A DNA stretch of 64,000 nt from Candidatus Binatus soli (GCA_002479255.1 DLMJ01000047.1:1-64000); one strand, 5' to 3'. Counted from the stretch's first letter, positions 1 to 8,241 are shown. Numbers and translations: made by a program. Notes: a model not told the origin generated them from the sequence alone.

Positions 1-66
1 GCTGAGTTTTCGGGGTGCAGGCCGGCAGAGCTGCTGCAGACCGCGACGTTGCAGGAGTCAGAATGA
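1..66 (+). CDS. possible 3' end of an upstream gene (partial)
   Basis: The first frame is open from the window edge to a TGA at 64-66 and gives a 21-residue tail ending in LLQTATLQESE. The next plus-strand frame reads as Arg/Cys-rich text and looks less like protein. The piece is too short to identify. It could be the C-terminus of a gene that starts outside the window, or chance. Confidence 0.25.
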   Translation, partial: AEFSGCRPAELLQTATLQESE

Positions 67-79
67 GTCTTAACGGAAA

Positions 80-502
80 CTACTCGCCGAGCACTTTGAT
101 CAGGATGCGCTTGGGGCGGCGGCCGTCGAACTCGCCGTAGAAGATCTGTTCCCACGGGCCGAAGTCGAGCTTGCCGGCAGTTATCGCGACTACCACCTCG
201 CGGCCCATCACCTGGCGCTTATGATGCGCGTCGCCGTTGTCCTCGCCGGTGCGATTGTGATGATAGCGCTCGGGACTTGGGTCGTACGGCGCCAGCCATT
301 CAAGCCATCGCTTGTAATCTTCGTGAAGGCCGGGCTCGTCGTCATTGATGAAGACCGAGGCGGTTATGTGCATCGCATTAACGAGGCAGAGACCCTCGCG
401 CACGCGGCTTTCATTCACCGCCTCTTCAACTTCGCCCGTGATGTTCACGAAACCCATCCGATTGGGCACCTTCATGGTGAGATATTTCGTATGCGACAGC
501 AT
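80..502 (-). CDS. YjbQ/UPF0047 family protein
   Basis: A 140-residue protein of the YjbQ family (secondary thiamine-phosphate synthase-like fold). The family signature is visible: an N-terminal stretch around GFVNITGEVEEAV, the central HITASVFINDDEPGLHED block with its conserved His and acidic residues, and a C-terminal GPWEQIFYGEFDGRRPKR segment. The frame is open 13 codons further to 541. I chose the ATG at 502 because GGAGG lies 8 bases upstream of it, the upper ATG has no ribosome binding site, and 140 aa fits the family length. The biological role is not settled; weak thiamine-phosphate synthase activity is known for relatives. It is transcribed away from the lipoprotein pair's left end with a 57-base gap. 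Confidence 0.85.
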   Translation of the reverse strand: MLSHTKYLTMKVPNRMGFVNITGEVEEAVNESRVREGLCLVNAMHITASVFINDDEPGLHEDYKRWLEWLAPYDPSPERYHHNRTGEDNGDAHHKRQVMGREVVVAITAGKLDFGPWEQIFYGEFDGRRPKRILIKVLGE

Positions 503-559
503 GCGATAGTCCTCCGATGATTCGATCGATGCCACTGGCATCGTAGCAATTTTGCCGCG

Positions 560-1177
560 TCATTTGGCGGCGACGAACTTGGCGTAGCCGGTCAGGTCCT
601 GGTCCGCGGTCGTATGCATCGGCATCGAGACTTCGCGGAGCACCGGGACCTTCTCGGTGATCGTTCCGGTCGCGGGCGCGTCCTTTGGCACCGTGATGAC
701 GCGCGTGCCGACGAAGCGGATCACCGTCGGCAGCATCCCGCCGGTATCGAGGTAGCGCGTCCGCGTCGCCTCGAAGACAGTATCGCTCTTGAACAGTTTC
801 GAGCCCGCGCGAATCAGGTACTCGTTACCGGAGAGCGCGCGGACCAGCGTCGGTTGGCTCATCACATATAGATGTCCGACAGTCGGGCGCAGAAATCCGG
901 GGTAGAGCGGATTGACGCCGAGCCAGTATGGCACGATGATGCGCCGGCCGGGCTTCCAATCGGTGAGACTGATGTGCGCCTCGTGATCGTTGTTGGCGAG
1001 AATGAAGTCCCGTCCGGCGAAATCGCGCATGATGTCGCGGCTCAACCGATCCTCGGGCGGCGTGGTTATCTCGCCGGTCGGTCCGAAGTCGAGCGCCTTA
1101 TCGGGCGTGCATCCCGCGACGACCGCCGTGAGCGCAAACGCGAGCGCTACGACGATCGCCCTGCGCCAGAGAATCAT
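560..1177 (-). CDS. lipoprotein, paralogue of the next gene
   Basis: A 205-residue lipoprotein of unknown function. It starts with MILWRRAIVVALAF, a hydrophobic stretch and a lipobox-like AVVAGC, so it is probably exported and lipidated. The frame is open much further upstream, but that region overlaps the neighbour. The ATG at 1177 forms an ATGA overlap with the TGA of the upstream gene (1176-1174), which suggests translational coupling. The mature part aligns by eye with the neighbour's product: RDFILANN/RTFVLGGNN, a P-[YF]-W-[LF]-GVN motif, TRTRYL and PVLREVS[ML]PM. This is a tandem duplication. I do not recognise the family. Confidence 0.75.
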   Translation of the reverse strand: MILWRRAIVVALAFALTAVVAGCTPDKALDFGPTGEITTPPEDRLSRDIMRDFAGRDFILANNDHEAHISLTDWKPGRRIIVPYWLGVNPLYPGFLRPTVGHLYVMSQPTLVRALSGNEYLIRAGSKLFKSDTVFEATRTRYLDTGGMLPTVIRFVGTRVITVPKDAPATGTITEKVPVLREVSMPMHTTADQDLTGYAKFVAAK

Positions 1178-1758
1178 GTCCGGTATCTCGCGTAGCTTGC
1201 CGGTATTGCGCCGCCGAGCGTCCATTTCATAGGCAATGAGACCTCGCGCAGCACGGGAATATTCACGGTCTTGCCGTCGGGGCGTTTGAATTCGCGCTTG
1301 CCGATATACTGAACGATGGTGGGCAAAATTTTTCCGGGCGCCAGATATCGCGTGCGCGTCGTGACGAACACGGTCTCCTGCTTTACCAGCGAGCTGCCCG
1401 CTTCGATCATCCATTCGCCGGGCGTGTCCAAAGGCTTTTCCAGCGCGGCCTCGCTGATGACGTAGAAATCGCCTTCTTTGGGCGCCATGACTCCGGGCAC
1501 CAGGACGTTGACGCCGAACCAGAACGGCAGCTTGAGGAACTTATCCCTGGGCCAATCCGGCGGGCGCACTTCGGCGATTTGATTGTTGCCGCCGAGCACA
1601 AACGTACGGCCGCGAAAGTTGAGCTCGACTTCCTCGGCGCTGGCGAAGATGCGCGGCGGCGCCTTTAAGGGGGGCGCGGATTTTCCGCATCCTGCAATGG
1701 TGGCGACAATGACAGCGGCAGCGAACGCGAGAGCGCCTGCGGTCTTCACTTGTTTCAT
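1174..1758 (-). CDS. lipoprotein, first of a tandem paralogous pair
   Basis: A 194-residue predicted lipoprotein. The start at 1758 (MKQVKTAGALAFAAAVIV) has a GGGAG ribosome binding site 8 bases upstream and gives a normal signal peptide with lipobox ATIAGC. A start nine codons further up (1785) would add a non-signal-like leader. The mature domain shares GVN, TRTRYL and PVLREVSLPM blocks with the product downstream, to which it is joined by a 4-base stop/start overlap. The function is unknown. The pair may form a hetero-oligomer in the cell envelope. Confidence 0.75.
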   Translation of the reverse strand: MKQVKTAGALAFAAAVIVATIAGCGKSAPPLKAPPRIFASAEEVELNFRGRTFVLGGNNQIAEVRPPDWPRDKFLKLPFWFGVNVLVPGVMAPKEGDFYVISEAALEKPLDTPGEWMIEAGSSLVKQETVFVTTRTRYLAPGKILPTIVQYIGKREFKRPDGKTVNIPVLREVSLPMKWTLGGAIPASYARYRT

Positions 1759-1815
1759 CGGCGGCGCTCCCTGGTTTGCGCGCATCCGCCGATGATATTA
1801 GCATAGGGCGCCGCA

Positions 1816-2589
1816 ATGAATCCGAATCGCACGGCATCGAACGGTGCGCCGGTGACCGTGACTCTGTTGGGCACCGGAGATGCGTTCGCGAGTTTCGGCC
1901 GTTGCCAAGCAGGCTACCTGATCGATGCGCCTGGCGGGCGGATCCTGATGGAAGCGGGGCCCGGCCTGATGCCGGCGCTCAAGAGCCATGGCGTCGCGCC
2001 CGACAGCTTCGACCTGCTGCTCATCAGCCATCTGCACGGCGATCATTTCGGCGGCCTGCCGTTTCTGATCCTCGACTACATATGGGAGACGCCGCGCAAG
2101 AAGGTGCTGACCATTGCGGGTCCGGCCAGGCTCGAGCAGCGGACGTGGCTGCTGATGCGCACGATGTTCCCGCATTTCGAACTCGACAAAGTCAAGCACA
2201 AGCTGAAGTTCGTGGTGCTCGAGCCGGGCAGCTCGACGCGGCTGGGCAAGTTCAAGGTGAGCGCGATCCGCAGTCCGCACACCAAGCCCGAAATCTCGCT
2301 GTCGCTACGAATCGACGGCGGCGGGAAGTCGATAGTTTTTTCGGGCGACAGCGGCTGGAACGATGAGCTGGTGGAGCTGAGCGCCGGCGCCGATCTGTTC
2401 CTGTGCGAATGCACGTACTACGAGAGCGCTCATCTGAAGTTTCATCTCAACTACCCGCTGCTGGCGGCCAATCGCGACAAGTTCAAGGTGCGCCGAATGG
2501 TGCTGACGCATCTCGGGCGCGAAGTGCTGAGCCGCGAGGATGAGATCGATCTTGAAATGGGCTATGACGGGATGAAGATCGAAATCTGA
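1816..2589 (+). CDS. metallo-beta-lactamase fold hydrolase, RNase Z-like
   Basis: A 257-residue MBL-fold protein. The zinc motif SHLHGDHFGG is at residues 71-80 (H72, H74, D76, H77). FSGDSG near residue 175 and LTHLGRE near 230 supply the later metal ligands. The N-terminal VTLLGTGDAFAS is typical of the RNase Z/ElaC-like and phosphodiesterase-like branch, and a GRCQAGYLID segment follows. It lacks the long exosite expected of a full tRNase Z, so the substrate is open. It heads a same-strand series with fabI and gloB (gaps of 39 and 17 bases) and is divergent from the lipoprotein pair, with only 57 bases between starts. Confidence 0.85.
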   Translation: MNPNRTASNGAPVTVTLLGTGDAFASFGRCQAGYLIDAPGGRILMEAGPGLMPALKSHGVAPDSFDLLLISHLHGDHFGGLPFLILDYIWETPRKKVLTIAGPARLEQRTWLLMRTMFPHFELDKVKHKLKFVVLEPGSSTRLGKFKVSAIRSPHTKPEISLSLRIDGGGKSIVFSGDSGWNDELVELSAGADLFLCECTYYESAHLKFHLNYPLLAANRDKFKVRRMVLTHLGREVLSREDEIDLEMGYDGMKIEI

Positions 2590-2628
2590 GCCCGTGCGCG
2601 CGAATCGTCGCAGAGAAGGATACTCGCG

Positions 2629-3402
2629 ATGGGTATAGTACAGGGCAAGCGGGCGTTGATCGTCGGCGTCGCAAACGACAAAAGCCTGGCATGGTCGATA
2701 GCGCAGACGCTGGCTGCGGAGGGCGCCGAGATCGCGCTGACCTACCAGGGCGAGATCCTGGAAAAGCGGGTCCGTCCGCTGGCGGCGCAAATCCAGGCGG
2801 ACGTGATCGGCGAACTCGATGTGAACGACGACGCGCAAATCGCGTCCGTGTTCGCGGCGCTCAAGGAAAAATGGAACGGGCTGGACCTGCTGGTGCATGC
2901 GGTCGCGTTCGCCGAGCGCGAAGACCTGCGCGATCGATTTCTGACGGTCAGCCGCGCCAATTTTGCGAAGTCGATGGAAATCAGCGCCTACTCGCTGGTC
3001 GCGCTTGCCCGCGCCGCGGAACCGCTGATGGAAGCGCGCGGAGGCGGATCGATCCTGACGCTCAGCTACCTCGGCGCGGTCCGTGCGATCCCCAATTACA
3101 ACGTGATGGGTGTGGCGAAGGCGGCTCTGGAAGCCTGCGTGCGCTATCTGTCGGTCGATCTGGGGGGCAAGAATATCCGCGTCAACGCGCTCAGCGCCGG
3201 GCCCGCGCGCACGCTCTCGTCGTCGGCGATTCGCGACTACCATTCGATGGCGCATGAGGTCGAGGCGCGCTCGCCGCTGCGGCGCGGGATGAAGATCGAG
3301 GAAGTCGGCAAGATGGCGGCGGCGGTGCTGAGCGATTTTTCGAGCGGCGTCACGGGCCAGACGCTTTACGTGGACGTGGGCTACAATATCGTCGGCGTCT
3401 AA
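2629..3402 (+). CDS. fabI: enoyl-[acyl-carrier-protein] reductase
   Basis: A 257-residue NAD(P)H-dependent enoyl-ACP reductase of type II fatty acid synthesis, reducing trans-2-enoyl-ACP to acyl-ACP. Seen: a FabI-type nucleotide-binding start IVGVANDKSLAWSIAQ (residues 11-26), the short-chain dehydrogenase fold, and the catalytic Tyr-(X)6-Lys pair at Y157 and K164 in NYNVMGVAKAALEA. The C-terminus is the usual FabI GQTLYVDVGYNI. Length matches the family. The start has an AGAAGGA site. It lies between an MBL hydrolase and gloB, an arrangement with no obvious pathway link. Confidence 0.95.
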   Translation: MGIVQGKRALIVGVANDKSLAWSIAQTLAAEGAEIALTYQGEILEKRVRPLAAQIQADVIGELDVNDDAQIASVFAALKEKWNGLDLLVHAVAFAEREDLRDRFLTVSRANFAKSMEISAYSLVALARAAEPLMEARGGGSILTLSYLGAVRAIPNYNVMGVAKAALEACVRYLSVDLGGKNIRVNALSAGPARTLSSSAIRDYHSMAHEVEARSPLRRGMKIEEVGKMAAAVLSDFSSGVTGQTLYVDVGYNIVGV

Positions 3403-3419
3403 CCGCAAGGAGTATCGCG

Positions 3420-4196
3420 ATGCCAATCGTCACCGTTGCGCAGCTATCGGACAACTACGCGTACCTGGTGATCGACGACGGCAGCAAGGAATGCGCGGTG
3501 GTCGATTGCGCCGAGGCCGACAAGGTGATCGCGGCGGCGAAATCGCACGGCGCGAAAATCGTCGCGGTGCTCACCACGCACTGGCACGGCGATCATTCCG
3601 GCGGCAACAACGACATGGCGTCCAGGCTGCCGGGAATCAAAGTGTACGGCGCGAGCGCGGAAGGCGGAAAGATTCCTGCGTTGAGCAATCCGGTGGCGGA
3701 CGGCGACCAAGTCCGAATCGGCGCGCTCGAAGGCCGCGTGATCGGAATCCCGGCGCATACCAACGGACACGTCGCCTACTATTTTCCAACGCTCAGCGCG
3801 GTGTTTACGGGAGACACGATGTTTGTGGGCGGATGCGGGCGCGTGTTCGAGGGGAAAGCATCGACGATGGTCGCGTCGCTGAAAAAACTCGCGTCGCTGC
3901 CCGACTCGACCCAGGTCTATTGCGGGCACGAGTACACCGAAAAAAATCTACGCTTCGCGCTCACCCTGGAGCCCGGGAACGAGGCTCTGAAAAAGAAGCA
4001 CCAGTGGTGCCTGAAGACGCGCGCGGAGAACAAGTTCACGATGCCGTCCACCATCGGCGACGAGAAGAAGACCAATCCATTTCTGCGCACCGAGAGCTCC
4101 GAGCTGCGCGCGAATCTGAAAAAGCGCGATCCGTCGGTGGGCGACGATCCGATCGCGATTTTTGCCAAGGTCCGTGAACTCAAGGACCATTTTTAG
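3420..4196 (+). CDS. gloB: hydroxyacylglutathione hydrolase (glyoxalase II)
   Basis: A 258-residue glyoxalase II that hydrolyses S-D-lactoylglutathione to D-lactate in methylglyoxal detoxification. The zinc motif TTHWHGDHSGG is at residues 52-62 (H54, H56, D58, H59). GDTMFVGGCGRVFEG and YCGHEYT supply further metal and substrate residues. The C-terminal helical HAGH domain is present with the conserved NPFLR. A ribosome binding site AAGGAG precedes the ATG. A GCAGGGG palindrome begins at the last base of its stop codon. Confidence 0.95.
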   Translation: MPIVTVAQLSDNYAYLVIDDGSKECAVVDCAEADKVIAAAKSHGAKIVAVLTTHWHGDHSGGNNDMASRLPGIKVYGASAEGGKIPALSNPVADGDQVRIGALEGRVIGIPAHTNGHVAYYFPTLSAVFTGDTMFVGGCGRVFEGKASTMVASLKKLASLPDSTQVYCGHEYTEKNLRFALTLEPGNEALKKKHQWCLKTRAENKFTMPSTIGDEKKTNPFLRTESSELRANLKKRDPSVGDDPIAIFAKVRELKDHF

Positions 4197-4217
4197 CAGG
4201 GGCCAGCCCCGGCACCC
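4196..4217 (+). repeat. stop-abutting GCAGGGG palindrome, copy 1
   Basis: GCAGGGGCCAGCCCCGGC followed by ACCC begins at the last base of the gloB TAG. It is an imperfect palindrome of the family also seen at 12141, 12251, 12350, 35786 and, inverted, 45457. It may act as a weak 3' hairpin for the gloB transcript. Confidence 0.6.
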
Positions 4218-4266
4218 TTGCCCGGAACAAAAGAGCGACGACGAGAGCTGAAACTTCGGTTTGCGG

Positions 4267-4695
4267 CTAGAAGGGTTTGAGCACGACGAGCAGCAGGATC
4301 GCGATCAACAGCAGGCTCACCATCCCGTGGATGACGCGATACTCGCGACGCGATGACTGGCTCGGGTGATCCTCGAGGAACATGATCCGGCGATAAAACC
4401 GCACGTGATAAAAGAGCAGCACCGCGACCAGCAGCAGCTTCGCGTGGAACCATCCCTGCCGCAGCACCGCCGGCTCCATCAGGATCAGCAGAAGTCCAAG
4501 AACGATCGTGATTGCGGCTCCGAGGTTGGTCGCGGTCTCGAACAATCCGCGCGCCGCGCCGAGGAAGCGTTCCTTGGGCAGTCCGACTTCTTCGGGCACG
4601 CGTGCGAGCAGGCTGGCGACCATCAGCAGCCCGCCCATCCAGTAGATGACGCCGAAGATATGAAATGCGAGAATGAAGCCGCGAAGCGCGTGCAT
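4267..4695 (-). CDS. HemJ/CopD-like four-helix membrane protein
   Basis: A 142-residue integral membrane protein with four predicted helices. The first helix contains FHIFGVIYWMGG, the third GWFHAKLLLVAVLLFYH, and the last ends VVLKPF. This His/Trp/Lys/Tyr pattern and length are typical of the HemJ (protoporphyrinogen IX oxidase) and CopD-like family. If it is HemJ it would oxidise protoporphyrinogen to protoporphyrin IX in the inner membrane. No other haem gene is nearby to support this. GGGGAAA precedes the start. Confidence 0.65.
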   Translation of the reverse strand: MHALRGFILAFHIFGVIYWMGGLLMVASLLARVPEEVGLPKERFLGAARGLFETATNLGAAITIVLGLLLILMEPAVLRQGWFHAKLLLVAVLLFYHVRFYRRIMFLEDHPSQSSRREYRVIHGMVSLLLIAILLLVVLKPF

Positions 4696-4712
4696 CGTGT
4701 TTCCCCGTTGCG

Positions 4713-5927
4713 TCAGGTCGCGCGGACATCGATTGCGCTGGTGGTCGCGAGCGCGAGCATAACGACTGCGCCGCCACCGATATAGGGCGCCGCGGGTCCC
4801 AGCAGTTGATACGCGAGTCCGCCCGCGATCGGGCCGCAGATGCGCGCGAGCGACATGGCAGACTGATTCACGCCCATCACTTCACCCTGCAAATCGCGGT
4901 CGGTGTTGCGCGAGATGAGGCTGGCGATCGACGGGCTTGCGAAACCGTAACCCAGGGAGACCGCCGCCAGCATCGCGAGCAACGCGCCGTGCGATGAAAT
5001 CGAGCCCATCGGCGCCAACCCGACGATCATCGCGAGCAGTCCGATTTTCAGCAGCCGCACCTCGCCGATTCGGCCCACGATTTTGCCCAGCAGATAGCCC
5101 TGCGCCAGCGCCTGCATCAGGCCGGCGAAGGCGAGCAATACGCCGATGCCGAACGCGCCGTAACCGTAAACCGCGGGCACCATCAGCGCAAACGTCGCTT
5201 CGAGCGCGGACAACGAGAACGTCAGCAGAAATGCAATCGCGAACATCCGCGCCAGCCGATGGCGGATCAACTCGCGCGGGATTGCCAGCAGCGGCGCGAT
5301 GAACTGGGCGAGGTCAAGCGGCGTGGAGCGATCGGCATGATGCGACTCGGGCAGTCTGGCCGCGGCGAAGATGAAATTGGCGAACGTCAGCGCACTGGCA
5401 AAGAACACCGGCACCCGCAAACTCGAATGGCCCATGATTCCGCCGAGCGCCGGTCCCAGCACGAAGCCGAGTCCGAACGCAGCACCGATGAGTCCCATTC
5501 CCTTGGCGCGATGCTCGTCATCGGTGGTGTCGGCGATGTAGGCCTGCGCGGTCGAAATCGTTGCGGCGCATGCGCCGTGCATCGCGCGCGACGCGAGCAG
5601 CCAGAAAAACGTTCCGGCAAATCCGTAAATCAAGTAGCCGATCGACGAGCCGAGCAATCCCAGCAGAAGGATCGGCCGTCGTCCGACGCGATCGGAAATC
5701 CGGCCGAGGATCGGCGCAAACACGAACTGCGTCAGCGAATATATCGAGAGCAGCAACCCCACTCCGACCGCGCCGACGCCCATTTTATGCGCGAACATCG
5801 GCAGGAACGGGATGACGATGCCGAAGCCGAGCAGGTCGATGAAGACGGTCAGAAAAAGTATCAGCCGCGAGGCCGCGGCAGGCTCGGCGCCGGTGGGCGC
5901 TTGCTTGACTGGTTCGATGCTTGGCAT
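4713..5927 (-). CDS. MFS transporter
   Basis: A 404-residue major facilitator superfamily carrier with about 12 membrane segments. Motif A is clear after the second helix (GRISDRVGRRPILLLG), and the symmetrical loop before the C-terminal half has GRIGEVRLL. The first helix reads LTVFIDLLGFGIVIPFLP, typical of the TetA/multidrug (DHA1) branch. I chose the ATG at 5927; an upstream extension to 5996 is Cys/Gly text unlike a transporter start. It lies upstream of the HemJ-like gene on the same strand. The substrate cannot be read from sequence. Confidence 0.85.
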   Translation of the reverse strand: MPSIEPVKQAPTGAEPAAASRLILFLTVFIDLLGFGIVIPFLPMFAHKMGVGAVGVGLLLSIYSLTQFVFAPILGRISDRVGRRPILLLGLLGSSIGYLIYGFAGTFFWLLASRAMHGACAATISTAQAYIADTTDDEHRAKGMGLIGAAFGLGFVLGPALGGIMGHSSLRVPVFFASALTFANFIFAAARLPESHHADRSTPLDLAQFIAPLLAIPRELIRHRLARMFAIAFLLTFSLSALEATFALMVPAVYGYGAFGIGVLLAFAGLMQALAQGYLLGKIVGRIGEVRLLKIGLLAMIVGLAPMGSISSHGALLAMLAAVSLGYGFASPSIASLISRNTDRDLQGEVMGVNQSAMSLARICGPIAGGLAYQLLGPAAPYIGGGAVVMLALATTSAIDVRAT

Positions 5928-6011
5928 TGATTGAAGTACGCCGGTTGAAGAGAATCCTACGCCAGCCGCGCAGTCAAGCAAATCGACCGGAATCAATACG
6001 AGGGCTTACCG

Positions 6012-7346
6012 ATGGCGACTTCCTACAAAGGAGAACTCAAGCGCAAAAAAATCAGCGCCGATGAGGCGGCGGCGCGGGTCAAATCCGGCGATTGGGTCGA
6101 GTACGGATTCGGACTCGGGCAGCCGGACTTGTTCGATCACGCGCTGGCCCGGCGAGTGCGAAAGCTCGAGCGCGTAAAGATCCGCGGATGCCTCGCGATG
6201 CGCCCGCGCGCGGCGGCCGAGGCGGATCCCGAACAACGTCATCTCGTTTACCTGTCGTGGTATTTTTCGGGGCTGGAAAGAAAGATGTACGATCGCGGCC
6301 TGGCGCATCATACGCCGATGAACTTCGGCGAGGCGCCCGACACCTATCGCCGCTTGATCGACGTGGACGTCGCGGTGTTGAAGACGGCGCCGATGGACGA
6401 GCACGGATTTTTCAACTTCGGCCCGTCGGTCACGTATCACAAGGCGATCAGCGAAAAAGCCAGGACCATGATTGTCGAGACTGACGCGAGCGTGCCGTAC
6501 GTTTTCGGAATCGAAAACGCGGTGCATATAGATGATGTCGAGTTCGTGCTGGACGCGGGCGCATCCGAGATGCCGGAGCTGAAGTATCCCGCCGCGAGCG
6601 CGGTCGATCGGAAAGTCGCGGAACTAATCGCGCCGGAAATTGCCAGCGGCGCCTGCATCCAGATTGGGATCGGCGCGATGCCCAACGCGGTCTGCGAGCT
6701 GCTCGCGGTGGCTCCGATCAAGGATCTCGGCGTTCACACCGAAATGTTCGTCGATTCGCTGGTCTCGCTTTACCAGGCCGGCAAGGTGACCGGCGCGCAC
6801 AAAGCGACCAACCGCTACCAGATGGCGTACACGTTCGCGGCGGGTTCGAAACGGATGTACGACTTTCTCGATCGCAACGCCGCATGCTTTGCGGGATCGG
6901 TCGATTACACCAACTTGCCGCATCGCATAATGCTCAACGACCGCGTGATCTCGATCTGCAACGCGGCGCAAATCGATCTCACCGGACAGGCGTGCTCCGA
7001 GTCGGCGGGAATCCGGCAGATAAGCGGCGCCGGAGGACAACTGCAATTCGTGCGCGGCGCGTACGACTCGCGCGAGGGCAAGTCATTTCTATGCCTCGCC
7101 TCGACCTACGAGCGCGACGGGCGGCGCGCCAGCCGAATCGTCGCGCGAATCGACGACTGCAACATCGTGACGACGCCGCGCACCGACGTGATGTACGTGG
7201 TGACGGAGTATGGGATGGTCAATCTGAAAGGCAAATCGGTTCCGGAGCGCGCACGCGCGCTGATCTCGATCGCGCATCCTGATTTCCGCGAAGAGCTGGA
7301 ACGCCGGGCTCGCGAGTACCGGCTGGTCGCGCGCGCGGTTTTCTGA
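6012..7346 (+). CDS. acetyl-CoA hydrolase/CoA-transferase family protein
   Basis: A 444-residue protein of the acetyl-CoA hydrolase/transferase family (4-hydroxybutyrate and butyrate CoA-transferase type). The catalytic glutamate is expected in LGVHTEMFVDSLVSL. The conserved blocks IQIGIGAMPNAV, GSVDYTN and the C-terminal VVTEYGMVNLKGKSVPERAR are all present. It would move CoA between short acyl groups through a glutamyl-CoA intermediate in the cytoplasm. Length and both Rossmann-like halves look intact. It stands alone and is convergent with the FtsB-like gene (14-base gap). Confidence 0.85.
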   Translation: MATSYKGELKRKKISADEAAARVKSGDWVEYGFGLGQPDLFDHALARRVRKLERVKIRGCLAMRPRAAAEADPEQRHLVYLSWYFSGLERKMYDRGLAHHTPMNFGEAPDTYRRLIDVDVAVLKTAPMDEHGFFNFGPSVTYHKAISEKARTMIVETDASVPYVFGIENAVHIDDVEFVLDAGASEMPELKYPAASAVDRKVAELIAPEIASGACIQIGIGAMPNAVCELLAVAPIKDLGVHTEMFVDSLVSLYQAGKVTGAHKATNRYQMAYTFAAGSKRMYDFLDRNAACFAGSVDYTNLPHRIMLNDRVISICNAAQIDLTGQACSESAGIRQISGAGGQLQFVRGAYDSREGKSFLCLASTYERDGRRASRIVARIDDCNIVTTPRTDVMYVVTEYGMVNLKGKSVPERARALISIAHPDFREELERRAREYRLVARAVF

Positions 7347-7360
7347 TGTTCGCGAACAGT

Positions 7361-7684
7361 TCAGCGCGACGGCGTTTCGTGCTCGTCCTGGTCGGCGAAC
7401 TTGTACACCAGTTCATCGGGGCGCGCGTAGCCAAGCTCGCGGCGAATGATGCGTTCGATATAGCGGTCGTCGGAACGAAGTTTCGCAATGCGAGTTCTGA
7501 ACGCGGCGTTGTCCGTTGCCAGTTGATTGCGGCGCTTCTCCAATGCGGCGCGATGGCTCTGGAGGGCGACCAGGTCGCGGGGCCCCTGCTTGCCGAGCAG
7601 GGCGCTTAATAGCAGCATCACGAGAACCGCGCCGAAGATTAGGCTGAGCCACTCGCGTCGCAGTAGAAAGCTTAACCGCGTCAT
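7361..7684 (-). CDS. FtsB/DivIC family septum formation protein
   Basis: A 107-residue bitopic protein. A short basic N-terminus (MTRLSFLLRREW) is followed by one membrane helix (about residues 13-31). A heptad-like coiled coil runs about 38-75, and the family-typical ending is ERIIRRELGYARPDELVYKF. FtsB/DivIC proteins link FtsL and FtsQ in the divisome. The small size and the R-E-L-G-x-A-R-P-[DG]-E block support the call. It is monocistronic and faces away from the strong promoter at 7821. Confidence 0.8.
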   Translation of the reverse strand: MTRLSFLLRREWLSLIFGAVLVMLLLSALLGKQGPRDLVALQSHRAALEKRRNQLATDNAAFRTRIAKLRSDDRYIERIIRRELGYARPDELVYKFADQDEHETPSR

Positions 7685-7820
7685 CCGGCCAATCGTAATT
7701 CAAGCGCCAGCCTGAGTTCAAGAGGTCTAATTTTTGAACGACATTCTAAACACCCGAAACAGACCGGTTCGGTTGCACTCTTTCGACTTTAAAATTTGTT
7801 TATAAATCGCCTCGCGGCTC

Positions 7821-7849
7821 TTGATTTCAGAATAACATGTTTCTATAAT
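7821..7849 (+). promoter_or_regulatory. near-consensus sigma-70 promoter for the small basic ORF
   Basis: TTGATT at 7821-7826 and TATAAT at 7844-7849 are separated by exactly 17 bases, in AT-rich DNA unlike the surrounding sequence. The predicted start is near 7856, just before the hairpin at 7861. No other promoter in the window looks this close to consensus by eye. Confidence 0.7.
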
Positions 7850-7860
7850 CGGCCCGAATC

Positions 7861-7881
7861 GATGAGGGATGAGCCCTCATC
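7861..7881 (+). other. 5' leader hairpin
   Basis: GATGAGGG (7861-7868) pairs perfectly with CCCTCATC (7874-7881) around a 5-base loop, a few bases after the predicted transcript start. A hairpin at the very 5' end is a common mRNA-stabilising feature. It could also be a regulatory element for the short ORF at 7931. Confidence 0.6.
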
Positions 7882-7930
7882 TATAAGAAAGGGTGCTTAT
7901 CCAGCAGCAGCCTAGGAAGAGGAGGTACCT

Positions 7931-8035
7931 ATGCCAGAGAGGAAGAAACGGGCCAAAAAGGCCACCAAGTCCAAACCGATGCGGAAGAGAAATATGGCTA
8001 AGAAGAAACCGGCCAAAAAGACCAAAAAGAAGTAA
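7931..8035 (+). CDS. 34-residue Lys/Arg-rich small protein
   Basis: A 34-codon ORF starting MPERKKRAKKATKSKP and ending in a KKTKKK tail. Fifteen Lys and four Arg make it about 56% basic, with two similar halves (KKRAKKATK and KKKPAKKTK). GGAGGT at 7921-7926 lies 4 bases before the ATG, a very strong ribosome binding site. A near-consensus promoter and an intrinsic terminator (8138-8170) frame it as its own transcription unit. The composition resembles histone H1-like or ribosome-binding tails, so DNA or RNA binding is plausible but unproven. An internal ATG (codon 22) could give a 13-residue form. Confidence 0.65.
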   Translation: MPERKKRAKKATKSKPMRKRNMAKKKPAKKTKKK

Positions 8036-8051
8036 CCATTTAACGAGTTTA

Positions 8052-8128
8052 CCTTCGGGCCAATACCCCGAAGGCTGGCTAAGGCTGCCAGGATTGCTGC
8101 TGGATTAAGCCGAGGCTGAAAGGCCTCG
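8052..8128 (+). other. structured 3' region with two hairpins
   Basis: CCTTCGGG (8052-8059) pairs with CCCGAAGG (8067-8074), and CGAGGC (8111-8116) pairs with GCCTCG (8123-8128). Both lie between the small ORF and the terminator. The region has no ORF of its own. It could be a structured 3' UTR or the body of a small RNA processed from the transcript. Confidence 0.5.
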
Positions 8129-8137
8129 CAACACGGG

Positions 8138-8170
8138 AGAGCCCCCTTGAAAGAGGGGGCTCTTTCCTTG
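8138..8170 (+). terminator. intrinsic terminator
   Basis: AGAGCCCCC (8138-8146) pairs with GGGGGCTCT (8155-8163); the stem can extend by a T-A pair and a T-G wobble around a GAAA loop. TTTCCTT follows. It ends the small-ORF transcription unit. Confidence 0.85.
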
Positions 8171-8241
8171 TCTGGCGCTTGCTTGCGGGCGCGCACGTTC
8201 AACATGATAGGGTTCGATCGCCCCGAAGTTTCGCGAGCCTC

